NCBI GenBank assembly: GCA_963825345.1
Contig: CAWGSQ010000001.1
Coordinates: forward strand, 124,001 to 188,000
Reading direction: 5' to 3'
Length of the DNA stretch: 64,000 nt
Source of the DNA: JACVRW01 sp963825345
GTDB lineage: Bacteria > Actinomycetota > Thermoleophilia > Solirubrobacterales > Thermoleophilaceae
The notes under the pieces are model-generated. The model was not told the DNA's origin and did not search any database. It saw only the letters and a list, made by a program, of their open reading frames with translations. The first letter of the stretch is position 1. The number at the start of each line of letters is the position of its first letter. Shown piece by piece: positions 18,950 to 26,811 of this stretch. The position numbers and the translations under genes were made by a program.

Positions 18950-21054
18950 CCTCGATCCCTCCTGCTCAGTTGCTCATACCTGGCCGCCTCCTCGACGCAG
19001 GCGGCGGCGTCGATCAACCCGAAGCCCGTGTCGTTCCGCCACGCGAATTCGTGGCCGGCGAGCGGCCCGGACGTGCTCAGCATGATGCCCTGGATCTGGG
19101 CCGAGGTGAGGCGTGGCGCGATGCCCAGCATGAGCGCGGCCACTCCGCAGACGTACGGGCTCGCCATGCTCGTCCCCGTCATCTCGATCCATGCCCGCGT
19201 GCGGTCGAAGCCTCCGGCGGCCACGATGTCGGTGCCGTCGGCGCCCACGTCCGGCTTGAAGCGGCCGTCGCGCGTCGGCCCCCGGCTGGACGTGACATGC
19301 GCAGCGTTGCCGCCCACGTCGACGTTGGCCACCGAGAGGATCCGTTCGGCGCAGGCGAGCGAGCTGATCATGCGGTCGTCCGTGTAGGAGCCCGGCGCAA
19401 AGAACGAGGGGAACCTCCAGTTCCGGCCTCCCGGCCCGGCGATTCGCCGGGGGTCGTCGCGCTCGATCCAGGCGTCGTAGCGGCCGTCGCGCACCACGAC
19501 GCCCGTGAGGCGCACCTGCCACTCGCCGGCCGCGATCGGCCCGATCAGCCGGGCGCCGTCCTCGACCGGGCCGAAGAACGGGCTCAGGATGATCGAGATC
19601 CGGTTCGCGCCGTTGGCCGGGTAGTAGGTCTCGCTGTGCACGCTGAGCACCGTTCCGTTCTCGAGGACGCGATTGCGGATGCTCTCGCCCGGTCCTACCG
19701 GGCCGATCCACGCGCCGCCCGGGGGCCGGATCTCGACGTCGATCCGATCCTGCGGGCCGTACCAGATCTCCATCTCGTTCTCGGAGATGTCCGCCTTCTC
19801 GTCGCCCACGACGACCCAGCCGAGGTCGTGGCGCAGACCGGTGGCGCGGAAGGAGCCGCCGGCGTGGACTCGACCCATCACGAGCGCGCGGTCGTCGGGC
19901 GAGCGCGGCTCGACCTGGCCGGCGTTGCCCGCGGCAACGGACACGCAGCGCCCCGGCGTGGTCAGGGCGTTGTCGATCCAGCGGGCCATGGCGCTCGACG
20001 TGTCGTGAGCGTGACCGTTGGTCCCGAGGCTGATGTTGATCGACAGCGGCAGGGGGCCGTCGTCGTCACCCTCTTCGGCCGCGAGCGCCAGCAGGTAGTC
20101 CACCGCGTCGGCGATGCGGGTTGAGTCGTAGAAGCTCGACGAGACGAGGACGTCCTCCGGGCGCAGTGCCACCAGCACGCCGGCGAGCCGCGCGCGGCGT
20201 GCGACGCCTCGCTTGCCGGCGGCGATCGAGGCGACGTGGGTCCCATGGGATCCGGCCACCATCGCGGATTGCGGCTCGAGGCTCGTCGCGGCCATGTTCC
20301 GCTTCTCCGCGGCCGCCATGGCTCGGTCCATGTGGGTCTTCAGGAGCTCCGAGCCGTAGTCGAGGTTGTCGAAGCGCCTGTCCTCCCGACCCGCTGCCGG
20401 CGATTGCCGGGTCGAGCCTCCCTGATCCCAGATCGCGAGCCATCGGGTGCCCTCTCCATCGGCGAAGTCCTCGTGAGCGAAGTCGAAGCCTCCGACGTCG
20501 ATGATCCCCACGAGCACGTCGCGGCCGTAGCGATGGCGCCGCGCCTGCTCGGCCACACGGCGAATCTCAGCGTCGGGCGCCGAGCGGCCGGCGCCCCCGG
20601 CCGGCTCGGGGCCGCGCAGCGTCTGGCCCGGCTCGACGTACGACACGGCGCGGAGCTTGCGCAGGGCATCGACGTTCGCTCCCGCCACCTCCACGGCCGC
20701 CGTGTCCTGCTTCCAGCGCGCCCGGCGCGTGAGGCTCTTCACCGCCTCGACCGCCTCGCGCCGAGCGTCGGGATCGAGGTCCTGGCTGAGCTGCACGAAC
20801 AGGCTGAAGTCCACGTCGGGAGGCTTCGGGTTGCTCGGCATCCGCTCCACCAGCGTCGCGACCTCGGCGGGCGACAGCAGCCGGACCTCCGACGTCGCTG
20901 GCGGCGCCTCGGTGGCCGCCGGCGGCGTGGCGACGGACCCGGACTGCTCGGCCCGGCCGAGATTTACGTCGGTGGATCCGTTCAGGAAGATGTCGAGCGC
21001 GGGCGCCATCCCCTCGACAACAGCGCCGATCTGGGGGTCCCGAGCCGCTCGCAT
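18946..21054 (-). CDS. S8 subtilisin-like protease without signal peptide
   Basis: About 702 residues from ATG 21054, preceded by an AAAGG ribosome-site-like run; a GTG at 21057 would add one residue. The catalytic triad is complete: Asp186 in GIIDVGGFDFAHEDF, His270 in GSHGTHVASIAAGK, Ser629 in MTGTSMASPYVCG. Residues about 80-150 (starting DVDFSLFVQLSQDLD, ending AVSYVEPGQTL) resemble an I9-type intramolecular chaperone. A beta-rich insert of roughly 150 residues lies between the His and Ser blocks. No signal peptide or Tat motif is seen, which is unusual for subtilases, so it probably works in the cytoplasm. It is translated first and coupled to the MBL hydrolase. Confidence 0.9.
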   Translation of the reverse strand: MRAARDPQIGAVVEGMAPALDIFLNGSTDVNLGRAEQSGSVATPPAATEAPPATSEVRLLSPAEVATLVERMPSNPKPPDVDFSLFVQLSQDLDPDARREAVEAVKSLTRRARWKQDTAAVEVAGANVDALRKLRAVSYVEPGQTLRGPEPAGGAGRSAPDAEIRRVAEQARRHRYGRDVLVGIIDVGGFDFAHEDFADGEGTRWLAIWDQGGSTRQSPAAGREDRRFDNLDYGSELLKTHMDRAMAAAEKRNMAATSLEPQSAMVAGSHGTHVASIAAGKRGVARRARLAGVLVALRPEDVLVSSSFYDSTRIADAVDYLLALAAEEGDDDGPLPLSINISLGTNGHAHDTSSAMARWIDNALTTPGRCVSVAAGNAGQVEPRSPDDRALVMGRVHAGGSFRATGLRHDLGWVVVGDEKADISENEMEIWYGPQDRIDVEIRPPGGAWIGPVGPGESIRNRVLENGTVLSVHSETYYPANGANRISIILSPFFGPVEDGARLIGPIAAGEWQVRLTGVVVRDGRYDAWIERDDPRRIAGPGGRNWRFPSFFAPGSYTDDRMISSLACAERILSVANVDVGGNAAHVTSSRGPTRDGRFKPDVGADGTDIVAAGGFDRTRAWIEMTGTSMASPYVCGVAALMLGIAPRLTSAQIQGIMLSTSGPLAGHEFAWRNDTGFGLIDAAACVEEAARYEQLSRRDRG

Positions 21055-21114
21055 CACGCCTTTGCGATGGTCTGCTTCCAGCCGACGCTTGTCAAGACCA
21101 ACGGCGGCGAGGGC

Positions 21115-21894
21115 TCAGACGGGAGTGTGGAAGTTCCCGCCGCACCTGCGCCATGCGCCACGACCGGCGTCACGCGAGGAGGCCTCGGCTGTCTGGAACG
21201 GAGCGAGCTGCTCGAACGGATCCTCGAACACGTACACGGTCGCCCAGCCGGCGCGGAGCTGTGCTGTGGCCAGGCTGCCGCGCGCACTCTTGACGTAGGC
21301 GAGCAGCCGGCCGTAGCGATCACGGCGGTCCTGCGTGGGGTCGGTCGTGACCTTGACGCGGCGCCCCCTGCCGCCCTTGCGGTCCTGGAGGCCATCGCCG
21401 TCGGAGTCGCGCGAGCGGGTGAACCCGAGTCGGTACATGCTCGACGTGGCCTCCCGGCCACCGCACTCGACGGGTGTTCCCGGTCGCTTCGTCTCCGGCG
21501 TGTCGATCCCAATCAGGCGGACGGTGTAGCTCTTGTGTCGGCCGCGGCGCACGCGGATTGTGTCGCCGTCCACGACCGCCGTGACGACGGCATGGAAGCT
21601 CGTCCTGGCAGGCGGGTCCGACGGCGGGGGCGGGTCGGCAGGAGGCGGCGTGGGCGACGCAGAGCCGCCGCAGGGGCAGGGGTTCGTCTCGCAGGCGATC
21701 CCGTCGCCGTCCCCGTCGAGCTGGTCCGGGTCGCTCGACGGCCCGCCCAGGCTGAGGAAGTAGGCCTGCGCAGACGACTGGTTCGAGAAGTCCGCACAGT
21801 CGAGATCAGCGGCCGTCGCCGGCGCGGCACTGGCGCTCGGGGCCAGCGCGAGAACGACGGCCGCGACCAGGGCGGCCAAGGGGATGGACTTCAA
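21115..21894 (-). CDS. Secreted thermonuclease-like (SNase) protein with an excalibur domain
   Basis: 259 residues. Signal peptide MKSIPLAALVAAVVLALAPS with cleavage after ASA near residue 23. An excalibur Ca2+-binding motif follows (DQLDGDGDGIACE, about 58-70), then a Pro-rich linker and a staphylococcal-nuclease fold (VVTAVVDGDTIRVR, VRLIGIDTPETKRPG, DRYGRLLAYV). It is likely a Ca2+-dependent extracellular DNase/RNase. A second DSDGDGLQD loop inside the SNase domain is an unusual extra Ca2+-type loop. It follows the PhoX-like gene on the same strand after a 100-bp gap with a GC-rich hairpin, and lies 60 bp upstream of the subtilase pair. Confidence 0.9.
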   Translation of the reverse strand: MKSIPLAALVAAVVLALAPSASAAPATAADLDCADFSNQSSAQAYFLSLGGPSSDPDQLDGDGDGIACETNPCPCGGSASPTPPPADPPPPSDPPARTSFHAVVTAVVDGDTIRVRRGRHKSYTVRLIGIDTPETKRPGTPVECGGREATSSMYRLGFTRSRDSDGDGLQDRKGGRGRRVKVTTDPTQDRRDRYGRLLAYVKSARGSLATAQLRAGWATVYVFEDPFEQLAPFQTAEASSRDAGRGAWRRCGGNFHTPV

Positions 21895-21941
21895 GAGGAA
21901 CCTGCCTGAGTTGCGGTGAGGGAGCGTCGCGCTGCGCGGAC

Positions 21942-21961
21942 GGCGCCCCTCCCTGGGCGCC
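21942..21961 (-). terminator. GC-rich hairpin downstream of the PhoX-like gene
   Basis: Perfect 7-bp stem GGCGCCC/GGGCGCC with a 6-nt loop, 35 bp after the PhoX-like stop. It lacks a T-run, so it is a weak or Rho-assisted terminator candidate or a processing hairpin. Confidence 0.35.
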
Positions 21962-21996
21962 TACTCCATCATCGGCAGATCCCGGGATTTCGCGAG

Positions 21997-23454
21997 CTAG
22001 AGCGCGCCCTTCTTCCACGGGCCCCAGATCGCGAAGGTGAGGCCGGAGCTCGCTTGGATGTTCACGAACAGCACCTTGCCGTCGGGGGCGAAGGTCGCGC
22101 CGGCGAACTCCTCGCCCATCCGCCGCTCGATCGCGTTGAGCGCGAAGTCGAAGATCTCGCCGTCCGGCGTGACGCCGCGCAGGTAGTTCTCGGTCGGCCC
22201 GTCCTCGCACAGCAGCGACGACTTCTGCGGGCTGATGCAGAGGTTGTCGGGGAGCTCGAGCACGGTGCGACTCGGCGATTCGAACAGGAGGGTGAGCGTC
22301 TCCTCCTCCGTGTCGTAGGCCCACAGCTGCCCGAAACCGTCGCCGTAGCCAGCCGGGGGCGGCTCGCCCGCCGGCGTGTCCCCGCCCTGCGTTGAGACGA
22401 GGTAGATCTTGCCGGAGTCGAAGAAGATGCCCTCGAGACGGCTGAAGATCGCGGCGCCCTTGGCACGCCCCTGATTACCGACGAACACGATCGCCTGGTT
22501 GTTCGTCGTGCCAGGCGCGAACGTCGTATCCGGCTGGTCGATCGTGACCCATTCGACGTCGTACGTGACACCGGGCGTCTGGCCCTTGTCGAGCACCGCA
22601 TTCTGGACGCCCTTGACCTTGAGCATCTCGAGCTTGCCGCCGTCGCGCAGCTCGCGGACCTGCATGGGGTTCTGCGGCGCGATGTAGCGGTAGAAGCCGG
22701 ACGGGAAGTCGAAGTTGTCCTCGGTCTGGTAGAGGATCCCCGACCCCGGGTCGATGTCCACTGCCTCGTGGGCGAACCGGCCCGCAGACCGGATTGGCAC
22801 ACGCTTCTTGTGCTGGCCCGGTCCCCAGTCCACCGGCACTTCGAAGACGTAGCCATGCTGCTGCTTCAGCAGGGTGTTGTCCGCCCCGGTGAAGTCGGGT
22901 CCCACGTCGGGGCCGTTCACGGTCTCCTCACAGGTCAGCCAGGTACGCCATGGGGTCGCTCCGCCGGCGCAGTTCATCTGCGTGCCGTTGCAGCTGACCC
23001 ACGACTCCGCCTTGGCCGCGTGGCGGTTGACCTCGATCGTCGTCGTGCCGCCACCCGCCATCTCGTCGTACGCCTTGCTGCGCGTGCCGAACGCGCCGAC
23101 GGGGCCGTTGACCTCGTGGTTGCGCACCAGGCGGTAGCGGCTCGGCCCCGAGGAGAAGGCGGCCATGCCGTCGTGGCGCCCCGGCGTGATGACCCCGTCG
23201 CTCATCAGCGTGCCGGTGGGTGTGAAGCTGCGGTACTCGAAGCCCTCGGGCAGGTGCAGCCGCACCACACCGTCGGTCATGTCGGGCACCGGCCCGATCG
23301 GTCCGTATCCGCCGTTGTTTGGCGCAACGCCGGTCGAGCCGACGGCGAGCGCGCCGCGCGCGAACAGGCCCTGGAGCGGGCCTCCAAGCGCCGCCAGCGC
23401 GGCCGTGGACATGCCGGTGCGCCTCAGGAACGCGCGGCGATCGAGCATCGTCAT
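21997..23454 (-). CDS. PhoX/DUF839-family protein, Tat-exported
   Basis: 485 residues from ATG 23454, chosen because a strong purine run (AGGGGGG) lies 7 nt ahead. The frame stays open a further 23 codons upstream without a good start. The N-terminus carries a Tat signal (DRRAFLRRTGMSTAALAALG). The mature part has DUF839/PhoX-type blocks such as LVRNHEVNGPVG, WRTWLTCEETVNGPD, GRFAHEAVDIDP and LLCEDGPTENYLRG. PhoX enzymes are Ca2+/Fe-dependent alkaline phosphatases folded before export; many DUF839 members lack proven activity, so phosphatase function is probable rather than certain. It lies on the minus strand downstream of a CAT-anticodon tRNA. Confidence 0.88.
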   Translation of the reverse strand: MTMLDRRAFLRRTGMSTAALAALGGPLQGLFARGALAVGSTGVAPNNGGYGPIGPVPDMTDGVVRLHLPEGFEYRSFTPTGTLMSDGVITPGRHDGMAAFSSGPSRYRLVRNHEVNGPVGAFGTRSKAYDEMAGGGTTTIEVNRHAAKAESWVSCNGTQMNCAGGATPWRTWLTCEETVNGPDVGPDFTGADNTLLKQQHGYVFEVPVDWGPGQHKKRVPIRSAGRFAHEAVDIDPGSGILYQTEDNFDFPSGFYRYIAPQNPMQVRELRDGGKLEMLKVKGVQNAVLDKGQTPGVTYDVEWVTIDQPDTTFAPGTTNNQAIVFVGNQGRAKGAAIFSRLEGIFFDSGKIYLVSTQGGDTPAGEPPPAGYGDGFGQLWAYDTEEETLTLLFESPSRTVLELPDNLCISPQKSSLLCEDGPTENYLRGVTPDGEIFDFALNAIERRMGEEFAGATFAPDGKVLFVNIQASSGLTFAIWGPWKKGAL

Positions 23455-23536
23455 AGAACAGCCCCCCTGGTCGTCCTTGCAACGAGCGCGCGAGCATATC
23501 GCTGAGGGCGTCAAGCGCCTCACCTCGCAGCGGGGA

Positions 23537-23609
23537 TAGCTCCGGGTGGATTCGAACCACCGACCTCACGATTATGAGTCGTGCGCTCTAACCGCTGAGC
23601 TACGGAGCC
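23537..23609 (-). tRNA. tRNA with CAT anticodon (elongator Met, possibly Ile2)
   Basis: The minus strand folds as a 73-nt tRNA: acceptor GGCTCCG against CGGAGCT with a G1-U72 wobble, D arm GCTC/GAGC, anticodon stem CACGA/TCGTG around CTCATAA (anticodon CAT), T arm GGTGG TTCGAAT CCACC, discriminator A, CCA not encoded. The acceptor and D arm (GGCTCCGTAGCTCAGCGG) resemble elongator tRNA-Met. The core CGACTCATAATCG is also shared by tRNA-Ile2, whose C34 is modified to lysidine, so the identity needs a covariance model. Confidence 0.9.
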
Positions 23610-23637
23610 GCGGCGGCCGAGTTTAGAGGCTGTCTCG

Positions 23638-23643
23638 TAGCCT
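23638..23643 (+). promoter_or_regulatory. -10-like box for a leaderless transcript
   Basis: TAGCCT lies 7 nt before GTG 23651 with no ribosome-binding site between. The same hexamer precedes the predicted 6S RNA start. Confidence 0.4.
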
Positions 23644-23650
23644 TCAGCGC

Positions 23651-24535
23651 GTGGATACCCGGCCGCTGCTCATGACCGTGCCCAATGTCAGTGAGGGGCG
23701 CGATCTCGCCACGATCGAGGCGATCGGGCGGGCCTTTGCGCCGGCGCGCTTTCTCGACCTCCACACGGACCCGGATCACGATCGCGCCGTCTTCACGCTC
23801 GCGGCGCGCCAGGGGGAGATGGCCGAGGCGCTCGTAAACGGAGCCCGCTCCGCAGTCGCGCGCATCGACATCAGCGCGCACACGGGGATTCATCCGCACG
23901 TCGGTGCCCTCGACGTAATGCCGGTGGTCTATCTGGACGAGGAGCGGCACGGCGCCGCCATCAGCGAGGTGCTCACAGCCGGGGCTCTGATCGGCGAGGA
24001 GTTGGGCGTGCCCGTGTTCCTCTACGGGGAGCTCGCCACGACGCCGCAGCACGCCGAGCGCGCGTGGATTCGGCGCGGTGGCCCGAAGGAGCTTGCGCGC
24101 CGGATCGAGGCGGGCGAGCTCGTCCCGGACTACGGTCCGAGCAAGCCGCACCCGACGGCGGGCGCCGTGCTCGCCGCGGCGCGCCGGCCGCTCGTGGCCT
24201 TCAACGTCGACCTCGTGACGGATGACCTTGCCGTGGCGAAGAACATCGCGGCCGGGCTGCGCGAGTCCGGCGGCGGCATGCCCGGGGTGCGCGCGCTGGG
24301 CCTGTACCTGCACGATCGAAATCGGGCACAGGTCTCGACGAACGTGCACGACCACAACGCGGTACCGCTGCGCGACATCGTCGAATTCGTGCGCGCGCGA
24401 GCCGAGGTGGCCGAGGCCGAGCTGATCGGGCTCGCCCCGCGCGCGGCCTTCGAGGGCTTCCCGCAGGACGTGCCGCTGCGCGGTTTCGACCCCGAGCGGC
24501 ACATCCTCGAGGACGTCCTGCGCGCGGTGGCGTAG
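23651..24535 (+). CDS. Glutamate formimidoyltransferase-like protein (FTCD N-terminal type)
   Basis: 294 residues from GTG 23651 (an in-frame ATG 21 nt later is an alternative). Family signature VPNVSEGRDLATIEAIG near the N-terminus, then AHTGIHPHVGALDVMP, a typical folate-binding/catalytic block, and FLYGELA. It covers the formiminotransferase domain only, without the cyclodeaminase half of animal FTCD. The family transfers the formimino group from formiminoglutamate to tetrahydrofolate. Since this organism also has HutF, either two routes coexist or this protein acts on another folate substrate. Confidence 0.88.
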   Translation: MDTRPLLMTVPNVSEGRDLATIEAIGRAFAPARFLDLHTDPDHDRAVFTLAARQGEMAEALVNGARSAVARIDISAHTGIHPHVGALDVMPVVYLDEERHGAAISEVLTAGALIGEELGVPVFLYGELATTPQHAERAWIRRGGPKELARRIEAGELVPDYGPSKPHPTAGAVLAAARRPLVAFNVDLVTDDLAVAKNIAAGLRESGGGMPGVRALGLYLHDRNRAQVSTNVHDHNAVPLRDIVEFVRARAEVAEAELIGLAPRAAFEGFPQDVPLRGFDPERHILEDVLRAVA

Positions 24536-24557
24536 GCACGCGCTCAAAGCCGTCCGG

Positions 24558-24563
24558 TAACGT
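24558..24563 (+). promoter_or_regulatory. -10-like box ahead of the small membrane protein/hisS gene string
   Basis: TAACGT lies 9 nt before ATG 24573, in the 37-bp gap after the formimidoyltransferase-like gene. No Shine-Dalgarno sequence is visible, as in several other starts in the window. Confidence 0.3.
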
Positions 24564-24572
24564 CGCTGATAG

Positions 24573-24923
24573 ATGGCCCAGACCAAGCGCAAGCGCACAC
24601 GCAAGCACCGTGGCACGCCCGCGGGGACGATCGAGCGCGCGGGCCGCACGGGCCGCCCTCAGACCCGCCAGGACGCCAAGGAGATCGCGCGCCAGCGCCG
24701 CGCCGAGAGGCTAGACAGCCCGCCCACCTGGAAGAGCGCGATCAACCGCGCGGCGATCGCTGCGGCCGTCTTCGGGGTCCTGGTGGTGCTCGTGTTCAAG
24801 AAGGACGTGGCCTCGGGCGTGATCCTCGCGGGCTTCATGTTCCTGCTCTACATCCCGCTCGGCTACATGACCGACACGGCCGTCTATCGCTTCCGGAAGC
24901 GGCGCAAGGCGGCAGGCGGCTAG
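24573..24923 (+). CDS. Small basic membrane protein
   Basis: 116 residues. The N-terminal half is very basic and polar (TKRKRTRKHRGTPAG, then many Arg/Gln), followed by two hydrophobic segments: residues about 53-68 (AAIAAAVFGVLVVLVF) and 74-96 (ASGVILAGFMFLLYIPLGYM). It ends in a basic RFRKRRKAAGG. It is probably an inner-membrane protein with both ends in the cytoplasm. It lies 2 bp before the MBL hydrolase gene, so it is co-transcribed with it, hisS and aspS. No known family beyond this pattern. Confidence 0.75.
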   Translation: MAQTKRKRTRKHRGTPAGTIERAGRTGRPQTRQDAKEIARQRRAERLDSPPTWKSAINRAAIAAAVFGVLVVLVFKKDVASGVILAGFMFLLYIPLGYMTDTAVYRFRKRRKAAGG

Positions 24924-24925
24924 CC

Positions 24926-25564
24926 ATGGACGTGCGCATGTTCACCGTCGGCCAGGTGGCGGAGAACACCTACATCTTCCGCCGCGACGGGTCGGATCGC
25001 GCCCTGATCATCGACCCCGGCGACGAGGCCGACAAGCTGCTCGGGGCGATCGACGCGCTCGGCGTTCAGCTCGACGGCATCCTCCTCACGCACACGCACT
25101 TCGACCACGTCGGCGCGGTGGCGCCCGTGGCTCGCGCGACCGGCGCCGAGGTCTGGGTGCCGAAGATCGAGGCGTTCGTGCTCGCGGACATCATGAGCTT
25201 CGTGCCCTGGCCCGGGTTCGGCCCGTTCGAGTCCTATGACGCCGAGCACACGCTCGAGGGTGGGGAGCGGCTCGAGCTGGCCGGCTTCGAGATCGACGTC
25301 CTGTTCACGCCGGGCCACAGCCCCGGCCACGTCACGTTCTCGATCCCGGACGAGCAGGCGATCTTCTCGGGCGACGTGCTGTTCGAGCAATCGATCGGAC
25401 GCACCGACCTCCCCGGAGGCGATCACGCCACGCTGCTGGAGTCGATCCGCGGCCTCGTCGATTCGCTGCCAGGCGAGACCGCCGTCTATCCCGGCCACAT
25501 GGGCACAACCACACTGGCGGCGGAGCGGGCCACGAACCCGTTCCTGGCCGAGCTGGCGAGGTGA
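24926..25564 (+). CDS. MBL-fold hydrolase, glyoxalase II/YcbL type
   Basis: 212 residues from ATG 24926. Metal-binding THTHFDH (His56, His58, Asp60, His61), LFTPGHSPGHVTFSI with the third His, IFSGDVLFEQSIGRTDLPGG with the bridging Asp, and VYPGHMGTTT with the last His: the full dinuclear glyoxalase-II-like set. It probably hydrolyses a small thioester or related metabolite in the cytosol. It is often found next to hisS in bacteria. Its stop overlaps hisS by 4 bp. Confidence 0.92.
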   Translation: MDVRMFTVGQVAENTYIFRRDGSDRALIIDPGDEADKLLGAIDALGVQLDGILLTHTHFDHVGAVAPVARATGAEVWVPKIEAFVLADIMSFVPWPGFGPFESYDAEHTLEGGERLELAGFEIDVLFTPGHSPGHVTFSIPDEQAIFSGDVLFEQSIGRTDLPGGDHATLLESIRGLVDSLPGETAVYPGHMGTTTLAAERATNPFLAELAR

Positions 25565-26811
25565 AGAAGTTCCAGGCCCCGCGCGGCACGTTGGACGTGC
25601 TGCCTCCAGACGCGCGCCGGCGGCTGCGGCTCGTGGAGATAGCGGGCGAGGTGCTGGGCCGCGCCGGCTACGAGCCGTTCGAGACGCCGGTGTTCGAGGA
25701 CACCGAGCTGTTCGCGCGCGGCGTGGGGGAGTCCACGGACATCGTCCAGAAGGAGATGTTCACGTTCGAGGACAAGGCCGGCCGCTCGCTGACGCTGCGC
25801 CCCGAGGCCACCGCCGGAATCTGCCGCGCCTACGCCGAGCACGGCATGCACAAGCTCCCGCAGCCGGTGAAGGTGTGGACCGCCGGTCCGTTCTTCCGGC
25901 ACGAGGCCCCGCAGGCGGGCCGTTTCCGCCAGTTCACGCAGATCGACGCCGAGGCGCTCGGCTCCGACGACCCCACGCTCGACGCTGAGCTGATCCTCCT
26001 GCTCGCCGAGATCTTCGAGAGGGCCGGAACGGGGCCGTCGCGGCTGCGGCTCTCGAGCCTCGGCACGCCGGAGACGCGCGCGGACTACATCGACGAGCTC
26101 AGGGAGTACCTCCGCGCGCGTGAGGGCGAGCTGTCCGATGAGGTGCGCGGGCGGCTCGAGCAGAACCCGCTGCGCGCGTTCGACGCCGACCACCCCGGCA
26201 CACAGGCTGTGATGACCGAGGCGCCGCGCCTGGTCGACCGGTTGACCGCCGAGGACGCCGAGCACTTCACCGAGGTGCGTGGGCTGCTCGACGCGGCCGG
26301 GCTGCCATACGAGATCGACGCCACGCTCGTGCGCGGGCTCGATTACTACACGCGCACCGTGTTCGAGTTCGAGTCGGAGCGCCTGGGAGCGCAGGCGGCG
26401 CTCGGCGGCGGCGGTCGGTACGACGGCCTCGTCGAGGAGCTCGGCGGGCCGCCCACCCCGGGCGTGGGCTGGGCCGCGGGCCTCGAGCGGATACTGCTCG
26501 CCGCGGGGGACGAGGACGCCGAGGGGTCTCCACGGGTATTCATCTCGCACACCGCCGATGCACCACAACGCCTTCAGCTGGCACAGCTGCTCCGCAGCCT
26601 CGGCCTCCGCGTGGAGATGGAGCAGGCCGGGCGCTCGATGAAGGGTCAGATGAAGCAGGCGGATCGGATTGGTGCATTGGTGACGGTGATCCTCGGAGAG
26701 GGCATCGAGGTGAAGGACATGACCACTGGCGAACAGCGCCCGGCGGAGACTTTCGACGACGCGGTCGAAATGGTGCGCGAGGTAACGGACCGTGAAGCCT
26801 CCGCGACCTAA
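25561..26811 (+). CDS. hisS: Histidyl-tRNA synthetase
   Basis: 416 residues from GTG 25561 (GTGA overlap). Class II synthetase: motif 1 region FETPVFEDTELFARGVGEST, motif 2 around GPFFRHEAPQAGRFRQFTQI, histidine-specific LVRGLDYYTRTVFEF, motif 3 GVGWAAGLERIL, then an anticodon-binding domain (about 325-410). It charges tRNA-His. The upstream MBL gene and overlapping aspS form one operon; the hisS-aspS pair is a common bacterial arrangement. Confidence 0.97.
   Translation: MKKFQAPRGTLDVLPPDARRRLRLVEIAGEVLGRAGYEPFETPVFEDTELFARGVGESTDIVQKEMFTFEDKAGRSLTLRPEATAGICRAYAEHGMHKLPQPVKVWTAGPFFRHEAPQAGRFRQFTQIDAEALGSDDPTLDAELILLLAEIFERAGTGPSRLRLSSLGTPETRADYIDELREYLRAREGELSDEVRGRLEQNPLRAFDADHPGTQAVMTEAPRLVDRLTAEDAEHFTEVRGLLDAAGLPYEIDATLVRGLDYYTRTVFEFESERLGAQAALGGGGRYDGLVEELGGPPTPGVGWAAGLERILLAAGDEDAEGSPRVFISHTADAPQRLQLAQLLRSLGLRVEMEQAGRSMKGQMKQADRIGALVTVILGEGIEVKDMTTGEQRPAETFDDAVEMVREVTDREASAT

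Noticed and set aside
18946..21894. Complete defence island built on the MBL, subtilase and nuclease genes
   Set aside because: The nuclease has a signal peptide and acts outside the cell, so only the coupled MBL-subtilase pair is kept as a candidate module; no sensor, NTPase or toxin gene is adjacent.
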